Source: Collybiopsis luxurians FD-317 M1
Taxonomy: Eukaryota > Basidiomycota > Agaricomycetes > Agaricales > Omphalotaceae
Direction of reading: 5' to 3'
Assembly (NCBI GenBank): GCA_000827265.1
Contig: KN834782.1
Coordinates: 64,790-128,789, forward strand
DNA length: 64,000 bases
Below are positions 49,184 through 60,252 of the stretch, one piece after another. Every line of letters starts with the position of its first letter. The first letter of the stretch is position 1. The position numbers were made by a program, and so were the translations under genes. The notes beneath the pieces were generated by a model, which saw only the letters and a list, made by a program, of their open reading frames with translations, made no database searches and was not told where the DNA came from.

Positions 49184-50340
49184 TTAATATCTGTGATAAT
49201 ATCTTCTTACAGCTTCACTGTAAGGATGTAGATAATTATCAACAGGATAGACAGCAGTAGGCTGAGTTGGATAACAAGTAGGATAATAATGAGTGTGTGC
49301 TGGAATGAACTGAGACTGTGAGTGTCTGTATTCTCTGGGTATAGACCGATGATGACCAGGTCTAGAGTATACTGACTGTGTATGGACCGGTGTGAAAGGG
49401 TAGGTTGAGTAATAACTGGGCTGATGTTGACAGGGATATGCAGGTGGTGCAGTACTAGGTAATGGAATAAATGGGCTGTAGACTGGTACTACTTGTTGAA
49501 TTATATGCTTACGCCTGACAGACGCTCATTCCTATACAAACATGGACACAAGTACATTACCGCATAAGCACATATAGCTACCCGAGTACTTTCCGACTTG
49601 CTCCGTTCACTTCCCACAGTATATATATATATTGATACCATTTACCCTGCTGCCTCAGACGCTTCGACTATCTCGTTCAGGCTCTGAGGCAAGTACCTAC
49701 ATTTCTCCTATGTTTACCTTTACTTACAGTACAATAGTCTCTGCCGTTTATTACAGGTAATACAGACGCTTCGACTATCTCGTTCAGGCTCTGAGTCTCT
49801 GCCGTTTATTACAGATCCCCTGAGCCAACTTGAACGACCGAATACTTATTCAACACTACTGTAGAGTTTTGGTGAACTTTACTGTCCGGGTAAGTAAATA
49901 TCTGTATGACTATCTGTGGTGAATATGAATCTGCTTCTGAATACCTATGCTGATGTTGCATATACTGAAGGAATAAGAACTGAACACTCAGTGTAAGGGT
50001 CAGTCCTTTTGAGAATGATAAGGAGCCGAGATTAATAGTCTTGTATCTCTTTTTAGAAGCTATAGCAATGAACTTCTATCAAGAATTACAAGGCTAACTG
50101 GTACTGAGTTACAAGAACTATAGGTAACCAGTATTGAAATGAATGAATAGGTCTAAACTGTGAAGGTAAGGGGGGGATAAATCTTCTTCTTTTTCTTTAT
50201 GCTACTTCTACGGCCTTTATATACTGTTCCTACTGAATTAAAAACCTTGTTACCGATCCACCTGTGCTGTCTTACTCATCCTCGAGTTAGAGAACCAATA
50301 AGATAGTAGTCTTGGTAAGTGTTTTGGCTGGTTGACTAAA
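49184..50340 (-). mobile_element. LTR-retroelement fragment inserted in the DUF6532-like gene
   Basis: In minus orientation a TATATAAAGG promoter near 50220 is followed by an LTR-like leader. Next come two tandem duplications at 49655-49815 and then a Tyr/Pro/His-rich open frame ending with TAA at 49184-49186 (contains YSPFIPLPSTAPPAYP). This layout fits an LTR plus a gag start. No pol domain remains, and exact ends and target duplication were not found. Confidence 0.4.
49655..49815. repeat. interleaved tandem duplications
   Basis: AGACGCTTCGACTATCTCG with following TTCAGGCTCTGAG occurs at about 49658 and 49763. CTCTGCCGTTTATTACAG occurs at about 49739 and 49797. The two repeats alternate. 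Confidence 0.85.
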
Positions 50341-51273
50341 GCTACTACTATAAAAGTTAAATGCATCTTAAGTCAAAAGAATTAATTAGTAAGAATGCTT
50401 TGTCCAGGTCCATAAAAAGCAAATTGCCATTTATCCCTTTTAAGAATTTAAATGAAAAGGTGTCATATACCAGTATTGGTGATATTGGAATTCCACGACA
50501 TTTGTCAAGGTTATTTATCAAAACATTGTGTTCAGCTGACACCATCTCTGTCTCTGTCACATTTATTGCCTTCACTGCCTTCCCCATCTTCACAGCCTGC
50601 ATCTCCTTCATAGTCAGAGTGAGTGGTGTCAATGTCTTGGAGAAAGTCCAACTCTTCATTGTTTAGTTTCAACTTATCATCCTCGGCTATCTCTACTATA
50701 TGAAACGAAGTTGAGCAGGAACCATTCAAACAAATATTAGTTATTGAGATACTAAAAAAAGTATCACTGGGACAGTACCTTTGGATTTTCCAGCTGTGTA
50801 AAAAAAATTGTGAGACATAGCGAAAAAAAAAAAAATTGCAGAAACATACAGGACAGCTTGGGAGTTGCTTTGTGCATCTTAGATTCCACAGAGGTGGTGG
50901 AATTCAAGAGCATGGACATGAACTCCATACTCATGGCAGATGGGATGGGCTTGTTTTCACTGTTACGAGATGCCTGTGCTGTTTTACCTTGAAAATTAAG
51001 GGAAGAGTGAGCAGGAGATATTGGAACAAGTGATTCAAGAATGCCTTTCAGTTTTATGTCTCTGCCTTGAGGTCCTGCTGACAACAAGTGGGTCAAGTAG
51101 CTTCAGCCCCCATTGGCATTAAATGTAGAAGCATTGAGCACATTCTGAGAATTCAGATTGCTCCTCTTAGCAGGCTGGGAAGAAGACAGAGTCAAGGTTC
51201 ATTTACCTCAAGCAGACATAGTGGAACTGAGATCAAACAACACGTCTGACCTGATATATATAGCAAATTAAGT

Positions 51274-51306
51274 CCTGACTCAGTTGGGTTTTGATGAAAT
51301 GACTCG
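51274..51306 (-). promoter_or_regulatory. conserved spacer motif, second copy
   Basis: Minus-strand counterpart of 6350-6382, between Plavaka copy 2 and its DUF6532-like gene. A TATATATA block lies just downstream at about 51254-51261. Confidence 0.4.
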
Positions 51307-51507
51307 AGCTGGGTGGACAATACATACCGATAACTTTGGTTTCAATAAATTATTTCATAAGTACAAGTATTTGCCCTCATGGGTGTGTTCAACACTAATC
51401 CAGTGCCTGACACTAGTCCAATGCCCGACACTGATCCAGCACAGACACCATTAGAATTAATAGGCGACCTAACCTCGGTGATTCATATGGACAAAATTAA
51501 TCTGGTT

Positions 51508-53619
51508 TTAATAAATTGTTTGATATGCATACTTACTCTGGAAGTAGTTTACAAAAAATGAGTTACATTCATCAAGGATATTTTTCATGTTCCAAGTCCC
51601 ATCCCAGGAAGTCTTACTGGGTGTGAGCTTACAGCTTTGCTGGATGTCTGTGAGTGAGATGATAGAGCCCTGCACCTGATCTTTCAAATCTTTTGCTGGC
51701 TGAATTTGGTACATGCCAGTTACATTATCGGGCAAGGCTTTGAAAGGGGTAAACCATGTTACTACATTTGCCAGCAGATCTTTTGGCCATTCCAAAGGGG
51801 CAGGTTCAATGAAACCATACTGGTCTACCATGCTGGGAAGACAAAAAATGATCTTGAGTCTTCTGACTCTGCATCTTAAACTCTCGACATCAGTTCCAGA
51901 CAAAAAAATAATAAAAATAACAGAACCTTGGACAGCAGTCAACTCTGCTTCATCTGAGTTCAGCACAATCACAGTATCAAATTGTGGAATGAGTATATCC
52001 CTGAAGATAAGGACAGCTTTGACAGTTTCTCTTGTACTGTCTGATTCATCATTGAACATATTAGTGGGAATAAATCTATAATGGTGCCAAATGTCCAAGG
52101 TGGTAAAGGGGAGAGGGCTCTGAGGTGTGTAAGACTTGGAAACATGTTGAGAGGAGGGTAGGAGGGAGTTGAGAAAAAGCTTCAGTTGTGACAAGAACCC
52201 AGGTGCCGCATGTGAGATTAATATTTGGGACAAACTCTTTTTGGACTCTTGGGGGAGTTTCACAGAAATGATCTGGCCAATTGTTCTTGTTATTCCATCC
52301 CCATCTCTTCCTTGATTTCCTTCCCTTGAACTGTGAGGCTCACTGTGGAGTCTTCATTATCATCTTTGATTTCAATTTCTTCTTCAGCGCTACCTTCAGT
52401 GCTTGGAGATCCATCTATCCAAGATCAATAGAAATCATAGGATGCAATCTTTTCCTTTCTGGAAAGGAACTTGACAATTTGGGGGAAGTGGTCCCATTTG
52501 TTGCTAGCTCTCCAGCCTTCTTTCGCAAAATCGATATGCAAGTGTTCAAACATCTTTGTGTTATAGTTGCCAGTAGTGCCAAGCCAGTGTATAGCATCAA
52601 TGTAGTGCAGAAGAGAATGGAATTTAGGAATGTTAAAGTCTTCTCATGAACCCTTAATAAAATATGACTGATGTTTGTGTCAGTTGTCTAGCTCCTCCTA
52701 CATGTAGCCAAGGGACTCCTCATTGTGAGAAGGGTATTGAGCCAGATGTATGAAGTTCAGTAGACTCCTACAGGCTATGATACCCTTAGGGTCAATCTTC
52801 CCCACTAGACATGAGAGCAATATCCTAATAATGTGCTTTTGTTCAGTTCCTGAAACTTGGGCTAGAGCAGATATACCATTTTTGAAATGGCAGATGCCAC
52901 GGGCAGGCAGAAGAGATCAGATTCTGCAGTCCAGCTCACTTTTGCCCATCACCTCTTGAACCCACCATATAAGGTGTTTTAATACTTCCTGGTATAGCTG
53001 GTGGAGGACATCGGGAGTGATACAACAATGGATATCCACAAGAGGAAAGCCCACCCAGAACAGCTCATATTTACCACCAGCCATGTCATTCTCCATGCAC
53101 AAGGTGTGCACTTTTGAAGCCTTGCCCTGAGTACAAGCTTCTTTAATGATATTATACACCCATTTCCATTTCCACATCTCTCCTGGAGTAGGGTTCTCGA
53201 GTTCATTGGCTCTTTGCTGACATTTCAGACATGTTCCATACTTTGTGCAGGTAACTAGACACTGTTCTGGATAGTCTGCAACATAGGCAGTGAGAATTGG
53301 GTATACTCTCCTCACTGCACCATCCCTGCCAGTCATCTCCACTCTGTCTCCCTTGTTTCCTGCAGCTTTGAGAGGCTCTAGAACAACAGCCATGGATCTG
53401 TGGAACAGCTCGTAATTGCGTAGTCAGAGTTCTGGGTTCAATATGCCATCCTTTGAAATCTTATCTACCAAGAGGTAAGCTATGAGGATGCAAGCCCTTG
53501 CCTTTGGTTTGCATCGAAGAGACTTGGGAAGGTTGCTGATAGTCATATATACTGGATAAGCCACTTTGTGCCCTGAAAACTGGGTCAGTTGAGTTTTGTC
53601 AGATGCAATGATGATGGGA
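51508..53619 (-). pseudogene. Plavaka-type transposase, copy 2 (5'-truncated)
   Basis: Reading on the minus strand, homology begins abruptly at IIIASDKTQLTQFSG (53615). It continues with AAGNKGDRVEMTGRDGAVRR, CTKYGTCLKCQQR, DVLHQLYQEVLKHLIWW near 53000, LGTTGNYNTKMFEHLHI near 52590 and a long last exon ending YAYQTIY with TAA at 51508-51510. The N-terminal third of the protein, present in copy 1 (EWELAQW region), is missing; a Harbinger transposase frame replaces it. A TGA at 52644-52646 sits before EDFNIPKF, the same codon that is TGA in copy 1. It is otherwise better kept than copy 1. Confidence 0.8.
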
Positions 53620-54649
53620 GATCCATTCTCCATGCCCAAAAAGTTGCTGCCTCTGAATTGATGTCCTGGATTCATGAAAGGTTGTTGAGTCATGAGTGCT
53701 GCCGCAATGACCAATCATGTAGTTAACAATCCGAAGATCTGGAAGGGTGATAAGCTGTTGAAAGAATTAGCTATGAATGGAAGAAATAAACAGTCACGCA
53801 CCTGAACATTGAGTGAATAGTTTGATTTTCTGTCAACATAAGTCTTGCCATGAAAGGCAGATTTCTCAGCTAATGGAACAAGGGTGCCATCTACAAAAAA
53901 CCAACCATCTCTCCATGCACCACAAGTAGCAGCTTCTACCCACTCCTTTGCTTCCTCTTTGTTCTCACAGTCAGCCAGTGTATTACTCTGTCATGCAGTA
54001 ATAGGAAGGCCATAATTGCCCGCCGTGTTGCATTAACCACAGTTCCAGCTGACATTTTGGCCCACTGGGCCACCAATTCCACTGATGCACTATTTCTGAA
54101 GTGCCCAAAATGAAGCATGGCAATTACAAGCCGATGTTCAGCTGGTATCTGCTGTGCTGAGCCCTGACTGAGGAAGACCAGGTGGTTTGAAATATGGATG
54201 AGTAGCTGATCAAAAGTGGAAGGGGAGACACATAGATTTCACCAGAAATGTCTAGGATCATCTTGCTTGTATAGCTGAAGCACCAAACTGAGCTGAGAGC
54301 ACTTGTGCACCTTGTTGGGAAAGTGGACTTGAGTTTGTAGAATTTCTGTGATCTCAGCCTGGACAGCATGAAAATGGCATATGTAATGTTGATCCTCCTT
54401 GTCTGAATCATCAGAAGATGAGTCCCCAGCTCTCCCTTCAAGCTCTGAAGTTGAAGAGACTGAGGATATGGATGAAAGGGATGAGAGAGATGATGAGTCT
54501 GAGTTTGAGTCTGAGTCCAAAGGAGCACTCTCATGCTCATCTCCAGAATCTACAGGAGCTATACATTGGATTCTTCTTCTTTCCTGAAGCTTCCTGGCAT
54601 ACTTGAATGCTCCACGAAGGACACGCTGGTGAGCAGAGATGGCAGGCAT
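53620..54649 (-). pseudogene. PIF/Harbinger-type transposase, 3'-truncated and fused to Plavaka
   Basis: The frame starts with ATG at 54649 (MPAISAHQRVLRGAFKYA), passes a Ser/Asp-rich linker, then reads SPSTFDQLLIHISNH, LHFGHFRNSASVELVAQWA, and after a one-base shift near 53965 AWRDGWFFVDGTLVPL (first catalytic Asp) and DRKSNYSLNVQ. A 47-base intron near 53755-53800 leads to LPDLRIVNYMIGHCGSTHD (second Asp) and FGHGEWI. There the frame switches into Plavaka sequence at 53619/53620, so the third acidic residue is lost. A TGA at 54239-54241 interrupts HFW-NLCVSP. The fold is the DDE Tnp4 type, from memory of the family. Confidence 0.8.
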
Positions 54650-54741
54650 GAATCACATGATACCCAGAAGTGTGTGATTCTATTTATTCCATATTTGACG
54701 TATGTGCATTACTACTAGTCCACATCCTTATTGGATTCAAG

Positions 54742-54852
54742 AGGGTTTCATGATGAGCCCTTTTTTCAGCCTTTTTTGATCAGAAAAAGAAACAAAAAAG
54801 AAACAAAAAAAAAGCCTTAAAAAAGGCAGTCCGAGTTGTCATGAAACACCCT
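54742..54852. repeat. short imperfect palindromic element
   Basis: AGGGTTTCATGA at 54742 pairs with TCATGAAACACCCT ending at 54852. The interior is T-rich then A-rich, so the whole 111 bases can fold back. It may be a MITE derivative. Confidence 0.6.
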
Positions 54853-54950
54853 ATTGTCTTGTTTTGACTCTTCTAATATGTTGAGGTAGAGTATAGATAC
54901 AATGCACGTCACTCAGCTGATTTAAGATATACCATGTGACATGTCACAGG

Positions 54951-55102
54951 ACTGTACCATTTCGATCAGTTCGGCAAATTCCCACAAAAGTGCCCAAAAA
55001 TTAATTTGAAAAAAAATCCGAAAAATCAAAAGAAAATTATTGGCGGGGTCTTTGAAAATCGGCTGTGAGCTGTGACTGCCGAACTGATCAAAATGGTACA
55101 GT
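54951..55102. mobile_element. 152-bp MITE-like element
   Basis: ACTGTACCATTTCGATCAG and its inverted partner at 55084-55102, continuing to TTCGGCA, give terminal inverted repeats of about 25 bases with one mismatch. No clear target duplication was seen and there is no coding content. Confidence 0.7.
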
Positions 55103-55779
55103 ATATTATATGTGCGGTGCGTGCACTTGTGTCAGTGCGTGTCGATGTGTGATGCTATTTCGAGATTTATTGTAGTTATATCTTGGGATATGTATCGAGT
55201 CGCATGCCGTCCAAACAGGTACCGCGGACACCATATATTGGGCCTGCCCGTACCATATTCGCGTCCCGCGGGCGGGACAATTCATTTATGCATTCATTTC
55301 TCATTATACTAATATTGAATGAAAGAGTATTATTACGAAGAATGTATAGAGAAATGTCAAATACACATTCACACTGGATATATGCGCAGTAGAGGACCCC
55401 ACATATATATATTACTTCAAAGGCTACAAGACAATAAGTTTTAGCTGTAGAATTCATATGCAGAAAGTACGAATAAGTAAGGGTGCAGTCAAAGTCGGTA
55501 TGTGCGTGACAAATATGTTCCAGTAAAGTAGTTTAGCTGATACAAATGACATTGCATTCTCAATTAGTCTATCTAGTAAATAGAAATTAAACTCTGTAAG
55601 AATTATTGGCAGTGACAGGTCTGTTGGCTCACCGAAATAAAGTGCTTCAGCAATTTGAGCAATGAACAGTGTGTGAGGTCATTGAAACTATTAGCGGTGA
55701 CAAGTCTGGTGAATTACTGAATTAAACTGCATGAGTAATTTAAATATTGAGCAGTGAATAAGCTTGTCACTCATGGCAA

Positions 55780-56760
55780 TAAGTTGCTTTAGCAACCATT
55801 AACGGTAGAAGGTCTGGTCACTCATTGAATTGAATTGCTCCAGCAATTATTCGCAGTGACTGGTATGTGGATTCACTGAATTAAATTGCTTCAGCAATTA
55901 TTAGCAGTAGCAGCTCCATTGAATCACTGAATTGAATTGCTTCAGCAATTATTTGCAATAACAGGTCTGTTGAATCACTGAATTAAATTGCTTCAGTAAT
56001 TATTAACAGTGACTGGTCCATTGAATCACTGAATTGAATTGCTTCAGCAATTATTTGCAATAACAGGTCTGTTGAATCACTGAATTAAATTGCTTCAGTA
56101 ATTATTAACAGTGANNNNNNNNNNNNNNNNNNNNNNNNNNNNNNNNNNNNNNNNNNNNNNNNNNNNNNNNNNNNNNNNNNNNNNNNNNNNNNNNNNNNNN
56201 NNNNNNNNNNNNNNNNNNNNNNNNNNNNNNNNNNNNNNNNNNNNNNNNNNNNNNNNNNNNNNNNNNNNNNNNNNNNNNNNNNNNNNNNNNNNNNNNNNNN
56301 NNNNNNNNNNNNNNNNNNNNNNNNNNNNNNNNNNNNNNNNNNNNNNNNNNNNNNNNNNNNNNNNNNNNNNNNNNNNNNNNNNNNNNNNNNNNNNNNNNNN
56401 NNNNNNNNNNNNNNNNNNNNNNNNNNNNNNNNNNNNNNNNNNNNNNNNNNNNNNNNNNNNNNNNNNNNNNNNNNNNNNNNNNNNNNNNNNNNNNNNNNNN
56501 NNNNNNNNNNNNNNNNNNNNNATTAAATTGCTTCAGTAATTATTAACAGTGACTGGTCCATTGAATCACTGAATTGAATTGCTTCAGCAATTATTTGCAG
56601 TAAAAGGTCTGTTGAATCACTGAATCAAATTGCTTCAGCAGTTATTAGCAGTGACTGGTCTGTTGAATCACTGAATTGAATTGCTTCAGCAATTATTAGC
56701 AGTGACTGCTCTGTTGAATCACTGTATTAAATTACTTCAGCAACTATGAGCAGTGACTGG
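55780..56760. repeat. left 51-bp tandem array (with gap)
   Basis: Units have the form TGAATCACTGAATT, RAATTGCTTCAGYAATTATT, then ARCAGTGACTGGTCYRT. Each contains the palindrome AATTGCTTCAGCAATT and an inverted pair CAGTGA...TCACTG spanning the unit border. Outer units are degenerate, inner ones more uniform. Confidence 0.9.
56115..56521. other. assembly gap (407 N)
   Basis: A run of N inside the left array. The sequence resumes in the same repeat unit, so the true length is unknown. Confidence 0.99.
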
Positions 56761-57500
56761 TTATTGTATACTTTTCTGTGATCAGGGATTGGAATACTTC
56801 AGAAGCGAAGTCATTGGAATTGTTGGAAATGAAACGCAATGCTTTGAAGGGGTTTTCATTCTATTATGAATTCCATTCAATGGTTGAATGTTGTATTTGA
56901 TTTGGAAGTTACCTGGTAACCCTATTTCGCCCATCGATACTGGAGAACACTCATATAAACATATTACCAAAATTATAGAAGGGGTGAACTGGTTCCTCAT
57001 CCTCGAGGTGGCAGTTTTGTGCAATGAACTCAAGTTTTGAAGCCAATCGAGTCTTGCTTGCAAAATATTCTTTTCTTGAGCAGTCACCTAGTTGATGTAA
57101 AATGATGAGGAGGCATACACTAAGATGGACAATAATGTCTGAGAGGACCGATGCTTATCAATGATTATCTCCGCTCTCGAGTTCATCTTTCCTAACAGTG
57201 ACATCGACATAGATGCCAATTTGGCACCCACGGACCGCATTCCTGCACACCTCTTTTCACCTTATACCGACCTCATTCTTCCATTATTTGCAAAGAAACT
57301 ATATGTATTAGCTACAACAATATTGTTATAATCTCTGACATTATTATCAATTTTCTATCAAGTAGGGAACAACAGCCGGGGGGCGGGCAACAATGAGCGG
57401 GCGGCGGGATATGATGAGCGGGCACCCGGGAGTGGTGTGCAGAATGTGTGTCATCAATGGTAGAAACATTGATGGCAAGTTGTAAACCAGTAGTGAACTG

Positions 57501-57527
57501 GTCGCCAAAAGTCGCCAGAAGTCGCCA
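57501..57527. repeat. three GTCGCC copies at 10-base spacing
   Basis: GTCGCCAAAA, GTCGCCAGAA and GTCGCCAACT follow each other in the middle of the Foldback-like element. Confidence 0.8.
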
Positions 57528-57949
57528 ACTTTTACCAAAAAGAGTAACAAACCAAAACTTAACCAATATTATGATGCTGAGTTGGCATTATCCCTAATAT
57601 CATACAGCGCTTTGGATCTCAATTGCACTTTTGAGCCGGTTAAGACCCTGCTTGTCAGAGATACTTTAATATATTTTCACCCTTCAATACATGGATTTGT
57701 CTCGATCCCCGCCTGTAATACACTCAATAGAGATGGACAAGAACCAGGGTAGTGGACAGGCGTGATGAATGATTGAATGTCCGCTTCCCTCAGGTGAATT
57801 GGTAAGGTAGTTACTGCAAATAGCTCCAGTGGCAGACCATTTCTGCTTTCCTAAAGGAGTTTAATCCTGAGTTCAAGAAAGGCATTTGCTACAGCAATCA
57901 ATTTCGTTGACTCAATAGCGTATGCACTGCACATATAACCTTCAGTGAT

Positions 57950-58780
57950 TGAATCCGGTGACTTAAAAAGACTATCAATGCAAATAATTACTGAAACACT
58001 CTATTTCGGAGTCTGGACAGACTATAGTAACCGCTGCTAATCATTCCTGAAGCAACTCAATCCAGTGACCCAAAGGACCAGTCACTGCTCATAGTTGCTG
58101 AAGTAATTCAATTCAGTGATTCAACAGACTAGTCACTGCTAATAATTGCTGAAGCAATTTAATTCAATGATTCAACAGACCTGTTACTGCAAATAATTGC
58201 TGAAGCAATTCAATTCAGTGATTCAACAGACCAGTCACTGCTAATAATTACTGAAGCAATTTAATTCAGTGATTTAACAGACCTGTTACTGCAAATAATT
58301 GCTGAAGCAATTCAATTCAGTGATTCAACAGACCAGTCACTGCTAATAATTGCTGAAGCAATTTAATTCAGTGATTCAACAGACCTTTTACTGCAAATAA
58401 TTGCTGAAGCAGTTCAATGAGCTGATTCAATGGAGCTGCTACTGCTAATAATTGCTGAAGCAATTTGATTCAGTGAATCCACAGACCAGTCACTGCTCAT
58501 AATTGCTCAAGTAATTCAATTCAGTGACTCAACAGACCAGTCACTGCTAATAATCGCTGGAGGAATTCAATTCAATGAGTGACCAAACCTTCTACAGTTA
58601 ATGGTTGCTAAAGCAACTTATTGCCATGAGTGACAAGCTTATTCACTGCTCAATATTTAAATTACTCATGCAGTTTAATTCAGTAATTCACCAGACTTGT
58701 CACCGCTAATAGTTTCACTGACCTCACACACTGTTCATTGCTCAAAATTGCTGATGCACTTTATTTCGGTGAGCCAACAG
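57950..58780. repeat. right 51-bp tandem array
   Basis: Inverted counterpart of the left array. It has about fifteen recognisable units, alternating between a TTACTGCAAATAATTGC form and a TCACTGCTAATAATTGC form. Units at both edges are degenerate. Confidence 0.9.
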
Positions 58781-59218
58781 ACCTGTCACTGCCAATAATT
58801 CTTACAGAGTTTAATTTCTATTTACTAGATAGACTAATTGAGAATGCAATGTCATTTGTATCGGCTAAACTACTTTACTGGAACATATTTGTCACGCACA
58901 TACCGACTTTGACTGCACCCTTACTTATTCGTACTTTCTGCATATGAATTCTACAGCTAAAACTTATTGTCTTGTAGCCTTTGAAGTAATATATATATGT
59001 GGGGTCCTCTACTGTGCATATATCCGGTGTGAGTGTGTATTTGACATTTCTCTATACATTCTTCGTAATAATACTCTTTCATTCAATATTAGTATAATGA
59101 GAAATAAATGCATAAATGAATTGTCCCGCCCGCGGGACGCGAATATGGTACGGGCAGGCCCAATATATGGTGTCTGCGGTACCTGTTTGGACGGCATGCC
59201 GCTTGACACATATCTGTA

Positions 59219-60252
59219 TATCTTGTTACCTCCCTTAAGATATACTAATTCCGAAAGGTGATATTGAAAAAACTGTTCAGACTAGCGACTTAAAAGCCTT
59301 GCGCCCGTAATTTTTTTCCGGTTTCAATTAAAAAATACAATTAATCTATGAACTGGCCAATTACAAGATGTGATAAGTTCCCACAAGTGATAATATTATA
59401 TTATTTTGTATGCACGCACCACGCATCATGGACACGCCAAAATCACCTACCGCCATGTCAGTCAACCGAGATGAAATTTTTCTGTTCTGAATGATTGTCC
59501 AATATGTAACCCCAAAAACTGAATGGCAAAGATTGGACACATTTAATGGTGAATTTTAGGACAAAACCATATCAGTACTGGATGATCTTATATCAGCAGT
59601 AGTTTTCCATTTAATATGCACTTCACATGAATTGATGAAAATTTTCTGTTCTCCGTGTGAGGGTCAGACCACTTGTTGATGATTATCATATAGTATCCCT
59701 AAAATTGTTTGCGATCTCATCGGTCGCATTATTTTCGGATCATGTTTTGATAGCATCTTCCTAACCGCCTCGTTTCGAGCTAAGCCAAAAGAGGCGAAAC
59801 CTAGCGGAGCCAGTGGCATTGCAGGCATGAGGCAGCGAGTGTGGCGGATAGTACTGGTAACTTCCATCGGCATTATTAGGACCATCGTGTGAGTTCGAGC
59901 CAAAACTATGACAGGTGAACACAGCCCGTTCTACGTATTCCGCCAGTTCCCATTATAGTTTAGCTTTTCCCACCTCTAGCTTAAACCCGGCTGGAAAATC
60001 TCAATTGTTAATTAACTAAAGAACAAAACTGCCAGGAAAAAGCTTAAGCCATGGATTGCGTTGATCCCTCATAGACAAGTCACTTAAATCCGAGCTACAG
60101 GTGGCCGAGCTAACGGTTTAAGCACAAATTGAGTATCAGATAGCATCCGAGTCAATATATAAATTAAACATAGTGCTCCATGATTGACACAGCCAGTGTA
60201 GCATATATAAGAATCATTTAGCTTTTACAAACCATATCACACAAGTCAAGCG
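59219..60252. other. intergenic; promoter of the DUF6534 gene at its right end
   Basis: A minus-strand open segment at 59664-59903 (contains LPLAPLGFASFGLARNE-like text) was not recognised. TATATAA-like sites at about 60157 and 60203 precede the start codon at 60253 and are plausible promoter elements. Confidence 0.4.

Larger units (their letters stand above)
47625..51230 (-). pseudogene. DUF6532-like protein gene paired with Plavaka, copy 2 (interrupted)
   Basis: The minus-strand gene begins near 51215 with SSQPAKRSNLNSQNVL, homologous to the start of copy 1 at 6451. Exons near 48960-48470 give KVLVSDFKDQKLAIFAKCC, SYGISAIHLDIGREAHI and FHHGEVDLE; those near 48310-47900 give IPIPFIAM and YVDLLQTDLYKEM. 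The last exon reads GPEIVPPQTYNYESLNSL and ends with TAG at 47625-47627. The domain order matches DUF6532, as in copy 1. About 1.2 kb of LTR-retroelement sequence (49184-50340) splits the gene. Several stops and indels are present. The gene lies directly downstream of the second Plavaka frame, exactly as in copy 1. Confidence 0.6.
55185..59218. mobile_element. Foldback-like element with tandem-repeat inverted arms
   Basis: The left arm (55185-56760) and right arm (about 57895-59218) are inverted copies of each other. The outer roughly 400 bases of each arm are non-repetitive and almost identical. Inward they become arrays of a 51-bp unit. The middle (about 56770-57890) holds short unrecognised frames, including a minus-strand open segment at 56782-57087. 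Arms made of tandem repeats are the hallmark of Foldback-type elements in animals. No transposase was recognised, so this copy is probably non-autonomous. Target duplications could not be defined. The left array contains an assembly gap. Confidence 0.7.

Noticed and set aside
53393..54649. Reading the Harbinger-Plavaka region as one functional fusion transposase
   Set aside because: The two frames do not join in phase at the breakpoint, a TGA interrupts the Harbinger part, and both catalytic cores are incomplete.
56111..56539. 142-codon open frame
   Set aside because: It consists almost wholly of the N gap.
55780..58780. Regularly spaced repeats resembling a CRISPR array
   Set aside because: The 51-bp units are head-to-tail with no unique spacers, lie in fungal DNA, and form inverted arms of one element.
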